Shown here: positions 43,860-53,189 of the stretch, piece after piece
How the letters are laid out: the number at the start of each line of letters is the position of its first letter
Numbering within the stretch: the first letter of the stretch is position 1
Origin: Novosphingobium sp. RL4
GTDB lineage: Bacteria; Pseudomonadota; Alphaproteobacteria; Sphingomonadales; Sphingomonadaceae
Direction of reading: 5' to 3'
NCBI RefSeq assembly: GCF_035658495.1
Contig: NZ_CP141944.1
Span: forward strand, 3,332,501-3,396,500
DNA length: 64,000 nt
Translations under genes and position numbers: made by a program
The notes under the pieces: generated by a model
The model's input: the letters and a program-made list of their open reading frames with translations, nothing else
Told to the model about the DNA's origin: nothing
The model's database searches: none

Positions 43860-44919
43860 TCGCTACGGGTTTCTGGATGAAATGCGCGGCATCGCCGCGA
43901 TGGCGGTCCTGATCTTTCACATCGGAACCCGAACGGGCGCCCCGCCGCTGGCCGCGAACGGGTATCTCGCTGTCGATTTCTTCTTCATGCTGAGTGGCTT
44001 TGTCATCGCGGAAGCCTACCGCGCGCGACTTCTGAACGGCATGACATTCGGGGATTTTGCGACGAAACGCATCATCAGAGTGGCGCCAATCATCGTGTTG
44101 GGCGTCTTGATGGGTGCAGCCTACCTCCTTGCTCGCTGGATCGCCGTACCCGCGAGGTCTGACAGCCTGCAAGATATCCTCGCCAGCGCTGCGCTCAACC
44201 TCCTGCTGCTGCCCAAATGGTGGCAAGCATCGGCAACCGGTTGGGAACTCTTCCCGGCGGACGGCCCCCTCTGGTCACTGTTCTTCGAAATCCTTGTGAA
44301 CTTCGCATGGGCCGGGTTTCTGGTCGCCAGGAGACGCGGGACGCTCCTGGTTCTCGCCGCGATCAGCCTGATCGCTCTGACCCGTCTTGCCGGAATTCAC
44401 GGAACAATGGACATGGGCTGGAACCTGCCGACATTTACCGGCGGCCTCGCACGCGTATCCTTCGGTTTCCTGATCGGCCTGCTGATACACGCATTCCGCC
44501 AAGCCCTGCCGAAAGCCGGAGCCTGGGCTTCGTACGTCGCAGCCCTGCTTCTGATCCTGTCGCTTTGCCTACCGATAAATGACGTCAGATGGACGCTATT
44601 CGTCACCGCTGTCATCCTGCCATGCACGCTCGTTCTTGCGGTTATCGCAGGCCATCGCACAGTGATCCCCGGCGGCCGCTTTCTGGGGGTCGTTTCCTAT
44701 CCGGTCTACGGCCTTCATGTGCCGATCCTCGCGCTCTATTCCGGCGCTTTCGAGAGGTTCACAGGCCTGGAGCGTACCGGATGGGAAGCCTATCTTCTGA
44801 TCCCCGTCATCGTCGGCTTCGCCTGGCTGATCACGACCAGATATGAAGGGGCCGCAAGGAATATTCTTCAGGAACACATTGCCCGCAGGACGCGCGCCCA
44901 ACCCGTGACCGGAGCATAA
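43834..44919 (+). CDS. acyltransferase family 3 (OafA/NodX-like) membrane protein
   Basis: About 361 residues with ten membrane spans. The entry motif FLDEMRGIAAMAVLIFHIG carries the conserved Arg and His of acyltransferase-3 proteins; VDFFFMLSGFVIAEAY, the KRIIRVAPII arm and PLWSLFFEILVNF follow. These enzymes transfer O-acetyl or other acyl groups onto surface polysaccharides at the inner membrane. The frame is open from ATG 43774, but ATG 43834 places the motif at the usual distance from the N-terminus; either way it overlaps the end of the polymerase gene, implying coupling. It is a likely decorating enzyme for the same polymer. Confidence 0.88.
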   Translation: MQSANSTHDRYGFLDEMRGIAAMAVLIFHIGTRTGAPPLAANGYLAVDFFFMLSGFVIAEAYRARLLNGMTFGDFATKRIIRVAPIIVLGVLMGAAYLLARWIAVPARSDSLQDILASAALNLLLLPKWWQASATGWELFPADGPLWSLFFEILVNFAWAGFLVARRRGTLLVLAAISLIALTRLAGIHGTMDMGWNLPTFTGGLARVSFGFLIGLLIHAFRQALPKAGAWASYVAALLLILSLCLPINDVRWTLFVTAVILPCTLVLAVIAGHRTVIPGGRFLGVVSYPVYGLHVPILALYSGAFERFTGLERTGWEAYLLIPVIVGFAWLITTRYEGAARNILQEHIARRTRAQPVTGA

Positions 44920-44960
44920 TCACATGCCGGCGAAAATATTCATAGCCACAAGAACAGTAT

Positions 44961-45302
44961 TCAAGCTTGGATTCTCGTCGCCGCGTGAGTTCCCAGGGAG
45001 TTCTCGCGCAGCCAGGTCATGACCGCAAACAGGCCGTATCCGAGAGGTAGAATGGGCAGGAAGTACAGGAACTCCATCATTTTCCCATCTACATCATTGA
45101 CAAGTGAAGGCGCCGACCCGCTTGCACTGGCAATATCGATGAGGGCGGCGTTGATGCTCGGCATATCCCATGCCACGACGACCGCAAAGGCGATGGCCGC
45201 AGGGCCACGGAATCCCGGATGCCGGATCAGGAGTTGAATGGCTGCGGATGCCAGGAAAACGCTGCCTGCAAACCAGAAACCGGAAACGAAGAAACCAAAC
45301 AA
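44961..45302 (-). CDS. hypothetical four-span membrane protein (113 aa)
   Basis: A small hydrophobic protein with spans near residues 4-24, 32-48 and 78-96, and a polar loop SASGSAPSLVNDVDGK. No family recognised. It starts with TTG at 45302, supported by CAGGAG seven bases upstream. It ends convergent with the acyltransferase gene and lies alone. Confidence 0.6.
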   Translation of the reverse strand: MFGFFVSGFWFAGSVFLASAAIQLLIRHPGFRGPAAIAFAVVVAWDMPSINAALIDIASASGSAPSLVNDVDGKMMEFLYFLPILPLGYGLFAVMTWLRENSLGTHAATRIQA

Positions 45303-45668
45303 GACCCAACTCCTGCGACCGCTGCTACAAACCTTTGCCGATCCCGGCTCAGCGTGAACTTCTTATAGGATCGCAGTCTCGGTTTTCGGTCTCGCCGGAC
45401 ACAGAATTAAGATCGGACACACGCATTGAAGAGCACCTAACGGCCACTGAGACCGACAGAGCGTGACAGAAGCAGCGGCCAGACCCACGCAGGAATGCCC
45501 CCTCGCCATCGAGATGTTCACGCCGAAAAGACGGCGTAAAACTCACTCTGCAACAAGCTGGGAATCGCCTCGCCGCCCCTTGCCAGCGAGCAGCGGTTCC
45601 GCGTGACCGGAAGGGCCGGATTGCCCGTGCACCTTCCGGGCATTTGCCACCCGTTCAGATGACGACCT
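45303..45668. other. intergenic region, no gene recognised
   Basis: About 366 bases between two minus-strand hypothetical genes. It has no convincing open frame, hairpin with T-run, or RNA gene. It may hold the promoter for the four-span protein. Confidence 0.5.
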
Positions 45669-46343
45669 TCAGGGGCGAGCGCGCAGACGTTCCCAACGGG
45701 CGTCGAGTTTCGATTGAGCGGCGCCGCTCCTTACATGGGAAATCAGCGATACGCCGCGAAGGGCAACGCTGTGGCCGGACAGGAAGCGACCGGAAACGCT
45801 GTAACCGATATCGTATAGCGCGACATCTTCGTACGGTTCGCCATCGACCAGGAACCGTGTCCTGATCGCAACCGGCAGCCGCTCGTCGCCGCGGCTGTTA
45901 TCGGGGAGCTTGGCCTCGTTCCGTGCCTTTTCCAGTTCCCGCTCGAACCACCTGGCCTCGATCCGCGGTTCTCCGGTGGTTTCGGCAGGCGCCACACCCA
46001 AGGCTGTCGGGAACAGGATGGTCTGGCTCTGTACGGACTGTTCGGGCGAAGCAGGTTTCAGGGTGAGCACCTGTTCGCCGGAACTTGTCGCCACCAGCAC
46101 CAGTGTTGCGGCGCGGGTGGAAGCGCGCTGCGCATCGGCCTGCTTCACGGCCTCGCCGTCGCTGCGCGCGGTCCAGTTATTCCAGAGTGTCAGCCCGGAA
46201 ATGACGACTGCGACCACGGCCAGCACTTCGCCCAGCGTGATCCATCGCCGGCGGATGGCGGCGGCCTCGGCCGCGCGCACTTCGGCTTTTGCCTCTGCCC
46301 TGGATGGAGATGGAGTTTCGGGGCGGGGAAGATCGTCGCTCAC
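45669..46343 (-). CDS. hypothetical single-span membrane protein (224 aa)
   Basis: A cytosolic charged N-terminus (about 35 residues, Ala/Glu/Arg-rich) is followed by one span (TLGEVLAVVAVVISGLTLW) and a C-terminal domain of about 165 residues, probably periplasmic, with beta character (ATLVLVATSSGEQVLTL; VAIRTRFLVDGEPYEDVALY; GHSVALRGVSLI). No family recognised. It begins 47 bases after the oprB stop on the same strand and may be the last gene of the fructose operon, though nothing in it points to sugar use. Confidence 0.7.
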   Translation of the reverse strand: MSDDLPRPETPSPSRAEAKAEVRAAEAAAIRRRWITLGEVLAVVAVVISGLTLWNNWTARSDGEAVKQADAQRASTRAATLVLVATSSGEQVLTLKPASPEQSVQSQTILFPTALGVAPAETTGEPRIEARWFERELEKARNEAKLPDNSRGDERLPVAIRTRFLVDGEPYEDVALYDIGYSVSGRFLSGHSVALRGVSLISHVRSGAAQSKLDARWERLRARP

Positions 46344-46390
46344 GCGTCCGTTCCATCATCTTCGGCGGCGGCGGTCAAGCGCTCCCGCCT

Positions 46391-47761
46391 TTATCGACCT
46401 CCGGACAGCAGCGTTGGCGCGTCTATCGTGAACTTGAAGCCGAAGATCAGCGCATCCTTGATGTCGCGCGTGCGGAACGGGGCGCCGGTCTGGTCGGGGT
46501 GGAGAATGTACTGCACATTGGGCGAGATGCGGATCGCCGGGCCGAGCTGCGCGCCGTAGGCCAGTTCCATCATGTACTGGTGGCGGCTGACGGCGGCATC
46601 CCCGCCCGCCGAAACCCGCGCCGCGCGCATGCGCTCCATCGCGAGGTTACTGAAGCGCTGGTCGCTGATCATGAAGCCGATCGTATCGGCATCGCGTCCG
46701 GCAAGAGTGCCGGTCTGCACCACGCCGAAGTCGAGGAAGCGGCTTTCCTCCACCCGGCCGGACAAGTTGGTCATCGCCACGCCGAACACGCTGAGGCCGC
46801 GCTCCGAACGGGGATCGGGCCGGGTCAGGCGCTGGTCGAAGCGGAAATAGAGGCCCGAGCGGCCCTTGCGGGTCTGCGGATCACGCCCGGTGAGGATGGC
46901 GATGCCGCCCTGATCGTCGCGCAGCGGATCGGCATAGTCGCCCCGGTCGAACCAGCCGCCGACGATATAGTGGCCGGGCAGGCGCACGCCCTTGCCTTCG
47001 TTCGAATAGCCCAGTTCCCACGGCACGATCACGCCGGTTGCATTCTTCGTGCTGAAGTTGAAGCCGTGGTCGCTGGCGCGCTTGCGGTCCGGGTTGACCT
47101 CGTAAGCGCCGACGTGGACGGTCACATGCGGCAGCACTTCGGCCTTGGCGCGGATCATCCAGCTGGATGCCGGGAAGTAGGTGAAGTTGCTGTTCTTGAA
47201 GACGAACGTCGGGTTGCCGCAGCCCGAATTGCCCTGAAAATTGCAGTAGATCGGCGAATTCAGGAAATGGATGTTGGCCTGGCTGCGCCCCGCCTCGATC
47301 ATCAGGCGATCGTTGAATAGCTTCTGCTCCCAGGTCAGGATCGCGAGGTGGGTGTTCTGGGTGCCCCAGATTTCCTGAACCGAGGTGTTGTTGCCCAGCG
47401 CCAGCGCCGAGAGGCTTTCCCCGTGGCGATTGGTGATCGCGGCATGGATCGTGCCGCCGCCGATGCCGGCGATGCGGTCCATGTCGAGGTCCGCGCCGAC
47501 ATAGATCTGCCCGGCATAAGCGGCATCGCGGCGCAGGCCGCCGGTGACGTTCGTTGCCGCCTCGCCCGTGTAGCTGAGCGCGAGGGTAATGCCGTCGTCG
47601 GCCAGCGGCTGCCAGGGCTTCGGGACATCGGCCTGCCTGTCGGCGACCGGGGCCTCGTCGGAAGCGACCTCCTGCGCCATGGCGGCGGATGCCGTCAAAC
47701 AGGGCAAGGAAAGGGCGGCGGCACCTGCACAGCAGGCGCCCTTGAGCAGTGCGAACCGCAT
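46391..47761 (-). CDS. OprB-type carbohydrate porin
   Basis: A 456-residue outer-membrane protein. Signal peptide (GAAALSLPCLTASAAMA-QEV), then the OprB family sequence: ITLALSYTGEAATNVTGGLR, GGTIHAAITNRHGESLSA, WEQKLFNDRLMIEAGRSQAN, and a C-terminal strand pattern (RISPNVQYILHPDQT). OprB forms sugar-selective trimeric pores. It lies 53 bases downstream of fruA on the same strand, so it probably supplies fructose to the PTS as part of the same operon. Confidence 0.9.
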   Translation of the reverse strand: MRFALLKGACCAGAAALSLPCLTASAAMAQEVASDEAPVADRQADVPKPWQPLADDGITLALSYTGEAATNVTGGLRRDAAYAGQIYVGADLDMDRIAGIGGGTIHAAITNRHGESLSALALGNNTSVQEIWGTQNTHLAILTWEQKLFNDRLMIEAGRSQANIHFLNSPIYCNFQGNSGCGNPTFVFKNSNFTYFPASSWMIRAKAEVLPHVTVHVGAYEVNPDRKRASDHGFNFSTKNATGVIVPWELGYSNEGKGVRLPGHYIVGGWFDRGDYADPLRDDQGGIAILTGRDPQTRKGRSGLYFRFDQRLTRPDPRSERGLSVFGVAMTNLSGRVEESRFLDFGVVQTGTLAGRDADTIGFMISDQRFSNLAMERMRAARVSAGGDAAVSRHQYMMELAYGAQLGPAIRISPNVQYILHPDQTGAPFRTRDIKDALIFGFKFTIDAPTLLSGGR

Positions 47762-47814
47762 CGAAACATATCCTCTCTAGGATCGGCCCGGTCTTCCGCC
47801 GGCCCGGAATCAAT

Positions 47815-49512
47815 TCAGGCGGCGGCGATTTCCGCCGGGGCCATGCGCGGCTTGAGCAGGCCAACGAGGACCCCGCTCACCAGCACGCCCGCCAGAATGG
47901 CCAGCCCGTAGACCGCCAGATGCGTGACCGCGCCGGGGATCGGCAGGACGAACACGCCGCCATGCGGCACCTTGAGCTCGGCGCCCGCCGCCATCGAAAT
48001 GGCCCCGGCAATCGCCGATCCCGCCATCAGCGCCGGGATCACCCGGAACGGATCGCGCGCGGCAAAGGGGATCGCGCCCTCGGTGATGAAGGCAAGGCCC
48101 AGCACGGCGGCGGCGCCTCCTGCCTCGCGCTCTTCCACCGAGAACCGGTCGCGGAACAGGCGGGTGGCAAGGCCCACGGCAAGCGGCGGCACCATGCCCG
48201 CCGCCATCGTCGCGGCCATCGGCGTATAGACCTGGCTGGAAATCAGCCCGACCGAGAAGGCATAGCCCGCCTTGTTGACCGGCCCGCCCATGTCGAAGGC
48301 CGACATCGCGCCCAGGATCACGCCCAGCAGGATCGCGCTCGATCCCTGCATCGAGCGCAGCCACTCAGTCAGGAACGCCAGCGCGGCGGCGACCGGGGTG
48401 CCGACCGCATAGATCATCAGCAGCCCGGTCAGCAGCGTGCCCAGCAGCGGCAGGATCAGCACCGGCTTCAGGCCCGCAAGGTTCTTGGGCAGCTTGATAA
48501 GCCGGTTGAGCCATTCGACGCCGTAACCGGCGATGAAGCCCGCCACGATGCCGCCCAGGAAACCCGCGCCCAGATTGGCGGCCAGCATCCCGCCGATCAT
48601 CCCCGGCGCGATGCCGGGCCGATCCGCCACCGAATAGGCGATATAGCCCGCCAGCGCCGGCACGATCAGCGCGAAACCGCCCTGCGCGCCGATGCGGAAC
48701 AGGGCACCCGCAAGTGTTCCCTCGGCGCCTGCGCTGTTGGCATCGATACCGCCCAGCGCAAAAGCCATGGCGATCAGCAGGCCGCCCGCGACCACGAAGG
48801 GCAGCATGAAGGAAACGCCGGTCATCAGGTGCTTGTAGGGACCGGCACGTTCGGCAGCGCCGCCGGAAGTCTCGGCAGAGGCCGCGCCGCCCTGCACTTT
48901 CGCCTCGGTGAGAGCACGCTCGATCAGGGCCTTGCCGCCGGAGATGGCGGGCTTGGTACTCGATGCGAAGACCCGCTTTCCGCCGAAGCGCGCACGGTCG
49001 ACCTCGCGGTCGGCGGCGATGATGACCACGTCGGCCGCCGCGATCTCTTCCGCCGTCAGCGGCGAACCGGCGCCGACCGAGCCCTGCGTTTCCACGCGGA
49101 TCGGATAGCCCAGCTGCTTGGCGCCTTCCTCAAGGCCTTCGGCGGCCATGAAGGTATGGGCGATGCCGGTGGGGCATGAGGTGATCGCCACTACGCGCGG
49201 CAAATCGGCGGAAACCTGCGGCTCCTGCGCCAGGGCAGCTTCGGGATCGGCCAGCACCGCCTCCAGCGTGACACGGCGAAGCGGCGTGAGCGGGAGTGCG
49301 GCTGCGGCCTCGTCATGGGCGGCGACCAGCAGCAGGGTATCGCCCGCCTGCAATTCCGGCGGAAGCGGATTGAGCACGCCTTGCCCGGTGCGCACCTCGA
49401 TCTCGATATCGCGGCCCTTGGCCCGCGCCGCCTTGCGCAGCGCTTCCCCTGCGAGCACGCCCTGTACGGCGGAATCGGCCGCATCGATAACTGCGTAGAG
49501 CTTGCCCATCAT
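47815..49512 (-). CDS. fruA: fructose PTS permease EIIBC
   Basis: A 565-residue inner-membrane permease. Residues 1-100 are a degenerate EIIB-prime domain without the catalytic Cys; the true EIIB carries Cys113 in [21 protein letters not shown] linker leads to the EIIC domain from about residue 225 ([20 protein letters not shown]) with about 8-10 spans. It imports fructose and phosphorylates it to fructose-1-phosphate. Starts at 49512 or 49509 both overlap the fruK stop. The sequence [15 protein letters not shown] and [11 protein letters not shown] loops match the Fru family. Confidence 0.95.
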   Translation of the reverse strand: MMGKLYAVIDAADSAVQGVLAGEALRKAARAKGRDIEIEVRTGQGVLNPLPPELQAGDTLLLVAAHDEAAAALPLTPLRRVTLEAVLADPEAALAQEPQVSADLPRVVAITSCPTGIAHTFMAAEGLEEGAKQLGYPIRVETQGSVGAGSPLTAEEIAAADVVIIAADREVDRARFGGKRVFASSTKPAISGGKALIERALTEAKVQGGAASAETSGGAAERAGPYKHLMTGVSFMLPFVVAGGLLIAMAFALGGIDANSAGAEGTLAGALFRIGAQGGFALIVPALAGYIAYSVADRPGIAPGMIGGMLAANLGAGFLGGIVAGFIAGYGVEWLNRLIKLPKNLAGLKPVLILPLLGTLLTGLLMIYAVGTPVAAALAFLTEWLRSMQGSSAILLGVILGAMSAFDMGGPVNKAGYAFSVGLISSQVYTPMAATMAAGMVPPLAVGLATRLFRDRFSVEEREAGGAAAVLGLAFITEGAIPFAARDPFRVIPALMAGSAIAGAISMAAGAELKVPHGGVFVLPIPGAVTHLAVYGLAILAGVLVSGVLVGLLKPRMAPAEIAAA

Positions 49513-50489
49513 TCCTCTCCGGCCTTGATCGTTTGCGGGCGGGTACAGCCCGGCAGCATCGACGGCGTGACGGCCACTTCATCGGCCAGTGCATGCACCG
49601 TGGGCAGGGCGGGCAGGTTCGGCCCCGCCATGCCGAGCTTGGCGACCGCGAACGCGGTGGCGAGGCGGGCGGTGCGTTCAAGATCCGCGCCTTCGCCCAG
49701 AGCCGCCACGATACCCGCGACCATCGCATCACCCGCGCCCACCGTGCTGGCGACCTGTCCGATGGCGAGACGCGCGGTAACGGCGCCTTCCGAGGACAGG
49801 AACAGCGCCCCTTCCTCGCCCATCGACACGACGACCAACGAAACGCCGCGCCCGTGCAGCTGCGCCGCCGCTTCGGAAAGCGCGGCCAGATCGGACAGGG
49901 GACGGCCGAGCCATTGCGCCAGTTCGTCGCGGTTGGGCTTCACCACATCGGGCAGAACATCGGCGGTAAGCGCGCACTTGAGCGGCAGGCCGCTGGTGTC
50001 GAGCACCACCCGGCACCCGGCCGCGCGCAGGCGTGCGGTGAGCGTGACGTAGCTGTCGGGCGGGCAGCCCGGCGGCAGGCTTCCGGCCAGGACCACCAGA
50101 TCGCCCTCACGCGCGGCTTCGCAGATGGTTGCCGCCACCATTTCGGCGCGCCCCGCATCCACGGCGATCCCGTCGAGATTGATATCGGTCGTGCCCGTCG
50201 CGTCCACCAGCTTGAGGTTGACCCGCGTGGCCCCGGCGATGCGGATGAAGCGGTCCTCGATGGCCTTGGCGGCGAACAGCGCATCGAACGCGGCGGCATT
50301 GTCGCTGCCGAGCAGGCCGTAGGCGGACACCGGCATGCCCCAGTCGGCCAGGCAACTGGCGACGTTCACGCCCTTGCCGCCCGCGTTCTGACGCACCGAA
50401 CGGGCGCGGTGGACTTCGCCCACGACCAGCCGGTCAAGCATGACGGTCTGGTCGATGGCCGGGTTGAAGGTGACCGTAAGAGTGCGCAT
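49509..50489 (-). CDS. fruK: 1-phosphofructokinase
   Basis: A 326-residue PfkB-family kinase: N-terminal [32 protein letters not shown] (first PfkB signature), and the anion-hole/catalytic base region [17 protein letters not shown] with Asp in GAGD. It phosphorylates fructose-1-phosphate to fructose-1,6-bisphosphate in the cytoplasm. It starts on the last base of the fruB stop (TGATG) and ends overlapping fruA, so fruB-fruK-fruA are translationally coupled. Confidence 0.95.
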   Translation of the reverse strand: MRTLTVTFNPAIDQTVMLDRLVVGEVHRARSVRQNAGGKGVNVASCLADWGMPVSAYGLLGSDNAAAFDALFAAKAIEDRFIRIAGATRVNLKLVDATGTTDINLDGIAVDAGRAEMVAATICEAAREGDLVVLAGSLPPGCPPDSYVTLTARLRAAGCRVVLDTSGLPLKCALTADVLPDVVKPNRDELAQWLGRPLSDLAALSEAAAQLHGRGVSLVVVSMGEEGALFLSSEGAVTARLAIGQVASTVGAGDAMVAGIVAALGEGADLERTARLATAFAVAKLGMAGPNLPALPTVHALADEVAVTPSMLPGCTRPQTIKAGEE

Positions 50490-53011
50490 CAGCCTTCCCC
50501 CTCTTCGATTTTCGGCCCGTCCAGCGCGCGGATTTCGCCGGCGCTTTCCATGTCGAGCGCCCTGGCGGCAAGCGTGCGCAGGCTTTCGAGGCTGGCGCCG
50601 CGAATGCGGGCCTTCACCGCCGGAATGTCGCGCGGGGTCATCGACAGTTCGCTGACGCCCAGCCCCACCAGCAGCGCCGCGCCGAAGGGATCGCCGGCAA
50701 TGCCGCCGCAGACGCCGACCCAGCGGCCATGCGCCTTCGCGCCCTCCACCGTCGCCGCGATCATGCGCAGCACGGCGGGGTGCAGGCTTTCGGCATCGCC
50801 CGCCAGTTCCGGGTTCTGCCGGTCGATGGCGAGGACATATTGGGTAAGGTCGTTCGTGCCGATCGAGAAGAAATCGGCATGGGCCGCCAGCGAGCGCGCC
50901 TGGATGGCGGCGGCGGGAACCTCGATCATGATGCCCACGGGAATCGTCGGCGCGTCCAGCTCGACGCGGATCTCCTCGCAGCGGGCACGCAGCGCGATCA
51001 GTTCGTGGACGGAGGTAATCATCGGGAACATGATCGAAAGATCGCCGCCGGACTTGGCGGCGCGGTACAGCGCGCGAAGCTGCGGCTCCAGCAGGTCCGG
51101 GCGGCGCAGCAAGAGTCGCGCGCCGCGTACGCCAAGGAAAGGGTTCTCCTCGCGCGGGAGGTCAAGATGCGGCACCTGCTTGTCGCCGCCGATATCGAGC
51201 GCACGCACCACCAGCGGGCGCCCTTCCAGCGCCTCGGTCATGGCGCGGTAGATTTCGGCCTGCTCGTCCTCGCCCGGACTGTCGCCGCGTTCGAGAAACA
51301 GGAATTCGGTGCGCATCAGGCCGACGCCCTCGCCGCCCTGCGCCAGCGCGAAAGCGACCTGATCGGGGCGATTGACGTTGGCGGCGATCTCCACGCGGTG
51401 GCCGTCGCGGGTTTCGGCAGGCTTGCCGCGCTCGGCTTCTTCGGCGGCGCGCTTTTCGGCGAGCGCCGCGATCCACGCGCGGGCAGAGGCGAGATCGGCC
51501 TCCGACGGGTTCAGCCAGACGCGGCCGCTGTCGCCATCGACGATCGCGGTGGCCCCGGCGGCAAGCCCCATCAGGTCCGCGCCGCCCGCCACGACCGAAG
51601 GCAAGCCGAGCGTGCGGGCCAGGATCGCGCTGTGCGAAGTCGGCCCGCCCAGCGCCGTGGCAATGCCCGCAACCCGCGCGGTATCGAGCGTGGCGGTATC
51701 CGAAGGTGACAAGTCCGCCGCGACCAGCACGCAGGGCTCCTCGGGCAGATCGGTCAGTGATCCGGCCGCAAGCGCAGGATCGATCTCGGCCAGAACGCGG
51801 CGGCCGATATCGTGCAGATCCGCCGCGCGCGCGGCGAGCACCGGATTGCCCAGCGCCGAAAGCTGCCCGGCGATACGGTCCACCGCCTGATGCCACGACC
51901 ATGCCACCCCGTGCCCCTCGACCATGAGCTGGCAGGTGAGCGTGATGAGATCGGTATCGTCGAGCAGTTCGGCCTGCGCCTTGAAGATCGCGGCATCGCC
52001 CGCACCCAGACGCCGGGTGGTATCGTCGATCAGCGCCTTCATCTGCGCGCGGGTGCGGGTGAGCGCATCGTTCAGCTGGGTGCCACCGCTGGCCAGATCG
52101 GTCGGCCGGTCGGGCACGTCGAGTTCCTGCGCAGAAAGCACATGGACCTTGCCGATGGCGAGGCCCGGACTGGCGGCGACGCCCGCGATCATCCGCGCCT
52201 CGCCCACGGGCTTCCAGCCGCGGATCGGCGCGGCGGCCTTTTCGGCGGCACGCGCGGCGTCTTCCTTCTCGCGCACGGTCAGGCGGCGGACCACGGCGGC
52301 AAAGCTGTCCAGCGCCGCCCGCGCGCCTGCCCCTTCGGCGGAGAGAGTCACCCGATCACCAGCACGCAGCCCCAGTTGGAGGAGGGAAACGAGGCTGCGG
52401 GGATCGGCGCTCTCTCCGCCGTGGCGCACGCGCAGGCGCACGCCAGAGGCACGCGCCGCTTCGACCCAGGCCGAGGCGGGGCGGGCATGGAGGCCGGTTG
52501 GGTAGTCGACCGTCCATTCTGTGGTTTCAGCATAGTCTGCCGCCGGTTCGGACGGGGCGGCAGCCGCGCCGTCTTCCCACAGCGCGCGGGAAAAGGCGGC
52601 CGGATCGTCGGTGGCGACCAGCGCGGCAAGGCGCGGCTCGTCCTGGATGAGGCGGGTCAGGCGGCGCAGGATGGCGATGTGGCTGTCCGAATTGGCGGCG
52701 ATGCCCACCACCAGATGGGCGCGCTGGCCGGGGTTCCATTCGACCCCTTCGCGCAACTGGAGGATCGCCACGCCGTCGCGGCGGACCAGGCCCTTGTCCT
52801 CGCCCAGGCCATGCGGGATCGCCACGCCCGCGCCCAGGAACGTGTTCGCCACGCCCTCCCGGCGGACCATGCTTTCCTCGTATCCGGGCGCAACGCAGCC
52901 GGCGGCGACCAGAAGCTGGCCGACCTGGCGAATCGCATCGACCTTGTCTGCCGCGCTGGCATCGATTCGAACGAGATCCTCTACCCCCGAGGCGGGCGCA
53001 TCTGCGAGCAT
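50489..53011 (-). CDS. fruB: fused PTS EIIA(Fru)-HPr-enzyme I
   Basis: An 840-residue three-domain phosphotransferase. EIIA-Fru at residues 1-150 (phospho-His67 in GVAIPHGLGED); HPr at about 163-250 (His175 in TGLHARPAS); enzyme I at about 268-840 (phospho-His460 in GGPTSHSAILA, then LMRTEFLFLERGD, and the C-terminal PEP site FFSIGTNDLTQY, LHPAVLRMI). The fusion lets PEP phosphate pass through one polypeptide to FruA. The usual gene symbol in Pseudomonas/Xanthomonas is fruB. It is the first gene of the operon; the LacI-type operator lies 47 bases upstream. Start at 53011 is chosen from the family N-terminus. Confidence 0.94.
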   Translation of the reverse strand: MLADAPASGVEDLVRIDASAADKVDAIRQVGQLLVAAGCVAPGYEESMVRREGVANTFLGAGVAIPHGLGEDKGLVRRDGVAILQLREGVEWNPGQRAHLVVGIAANSDSHIAILRRLTRLIQDEPRLAALVATDDPAAFSRALWEDGAAAAPSEPAADYAETTEWTVDYPTGLHARPASAWVEAARASGVRLRVRHGGESADPRSLVSLLQLGLRAGDRVTLSAEGAGARAALDSFAAVVRRLTVREKEDAARAAEKAAAPIRGWKPVGEARMIAGVAASPGLAIGKVHVLSAQELDVPDRPTDLASGGTQLNDALTRTRAQMKALIDDTTRRLGAGDAAIFKAQAELLDDTDLITLTCQLMVEGHGVAWSWHQAVDRIAGQLSALGNPVLAARAADLHDIGRRVLAEIDPALAAGSLTDLPEEPCVLVAADLSPSDTATLDTARVAGIATALGGPTSHSAILARTLGLPSVVAGGADLMGLAAGATAIVDGDSGRVWLNPSEADLASARAWIAALAEKRAAEEAERGKPAETRDGHRVEIAANVNRPDQVAFALAQGGEGVGLMRTEFLFLERGDSPGEDEQAEIYRAMTEALEGRPLVVRALDIGGDKQVPHLDLPREENPFLGVRGARLLLRRPDLLEPQLRALYRAAKSGGDLSIMFPMITSVHELIALRARCEEIRVELDAPTIPVGIMIEVPAAAIQARSLAAHADFFSIGTNDLTQYVLAIDRQNPELAGDAESLHPAVLRMIAATVEGAKAHGRWVGVCGGIAGDPFGAALLVGLGVSELSMTPRDIPAVKARIRGASLESLRTLAARALDMESAGEIRALDGPKIEEGEG

Positions 53012-53057
53012 TTCAGGCCTCTCCTGACCGTTTTGACGACGGGTCTGTGATGTACTT

Positions 53058-53071
53058 AGAAAACGTTTTCT
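53058..53071. promoter_or_regulatory. LacI-family operator upstream of fruB
   Basis: AGAAAACGTTTTCT, a perfect 14-base palindrome with the central CG typical of LacI/GalR-family operators, 47 bases before the fruB start and 119 before the regulator. Confidence 0.75.
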
Positions 53072-53158
53072 CAAAGCGCTTGTCAAGAGAATGCTTGCGA
53101 TCTTGAGAGAACGTGATGCATAGTCTCCCGCAGGAGAGGGGCAAAACGCCCTAACAAG

Positions 53159-53173
53159 TGAGAACGATTTCTC
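53159..53173. promoter_or_regulatory. second LacI-like operator before the regulator gene
   Basis: TGAGAACGATTTCTC matches the upstream palindrome at 11 of 14 positions around the CG centre. It ends 16 bases before the regulator's ATG, suggesting autoregulation. A weaker half-site (AGAGAACG, from 53106) lies between. Confidence 0.55.
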
Positions 53174-53189
53174 GAATGGCGCATTGCGG

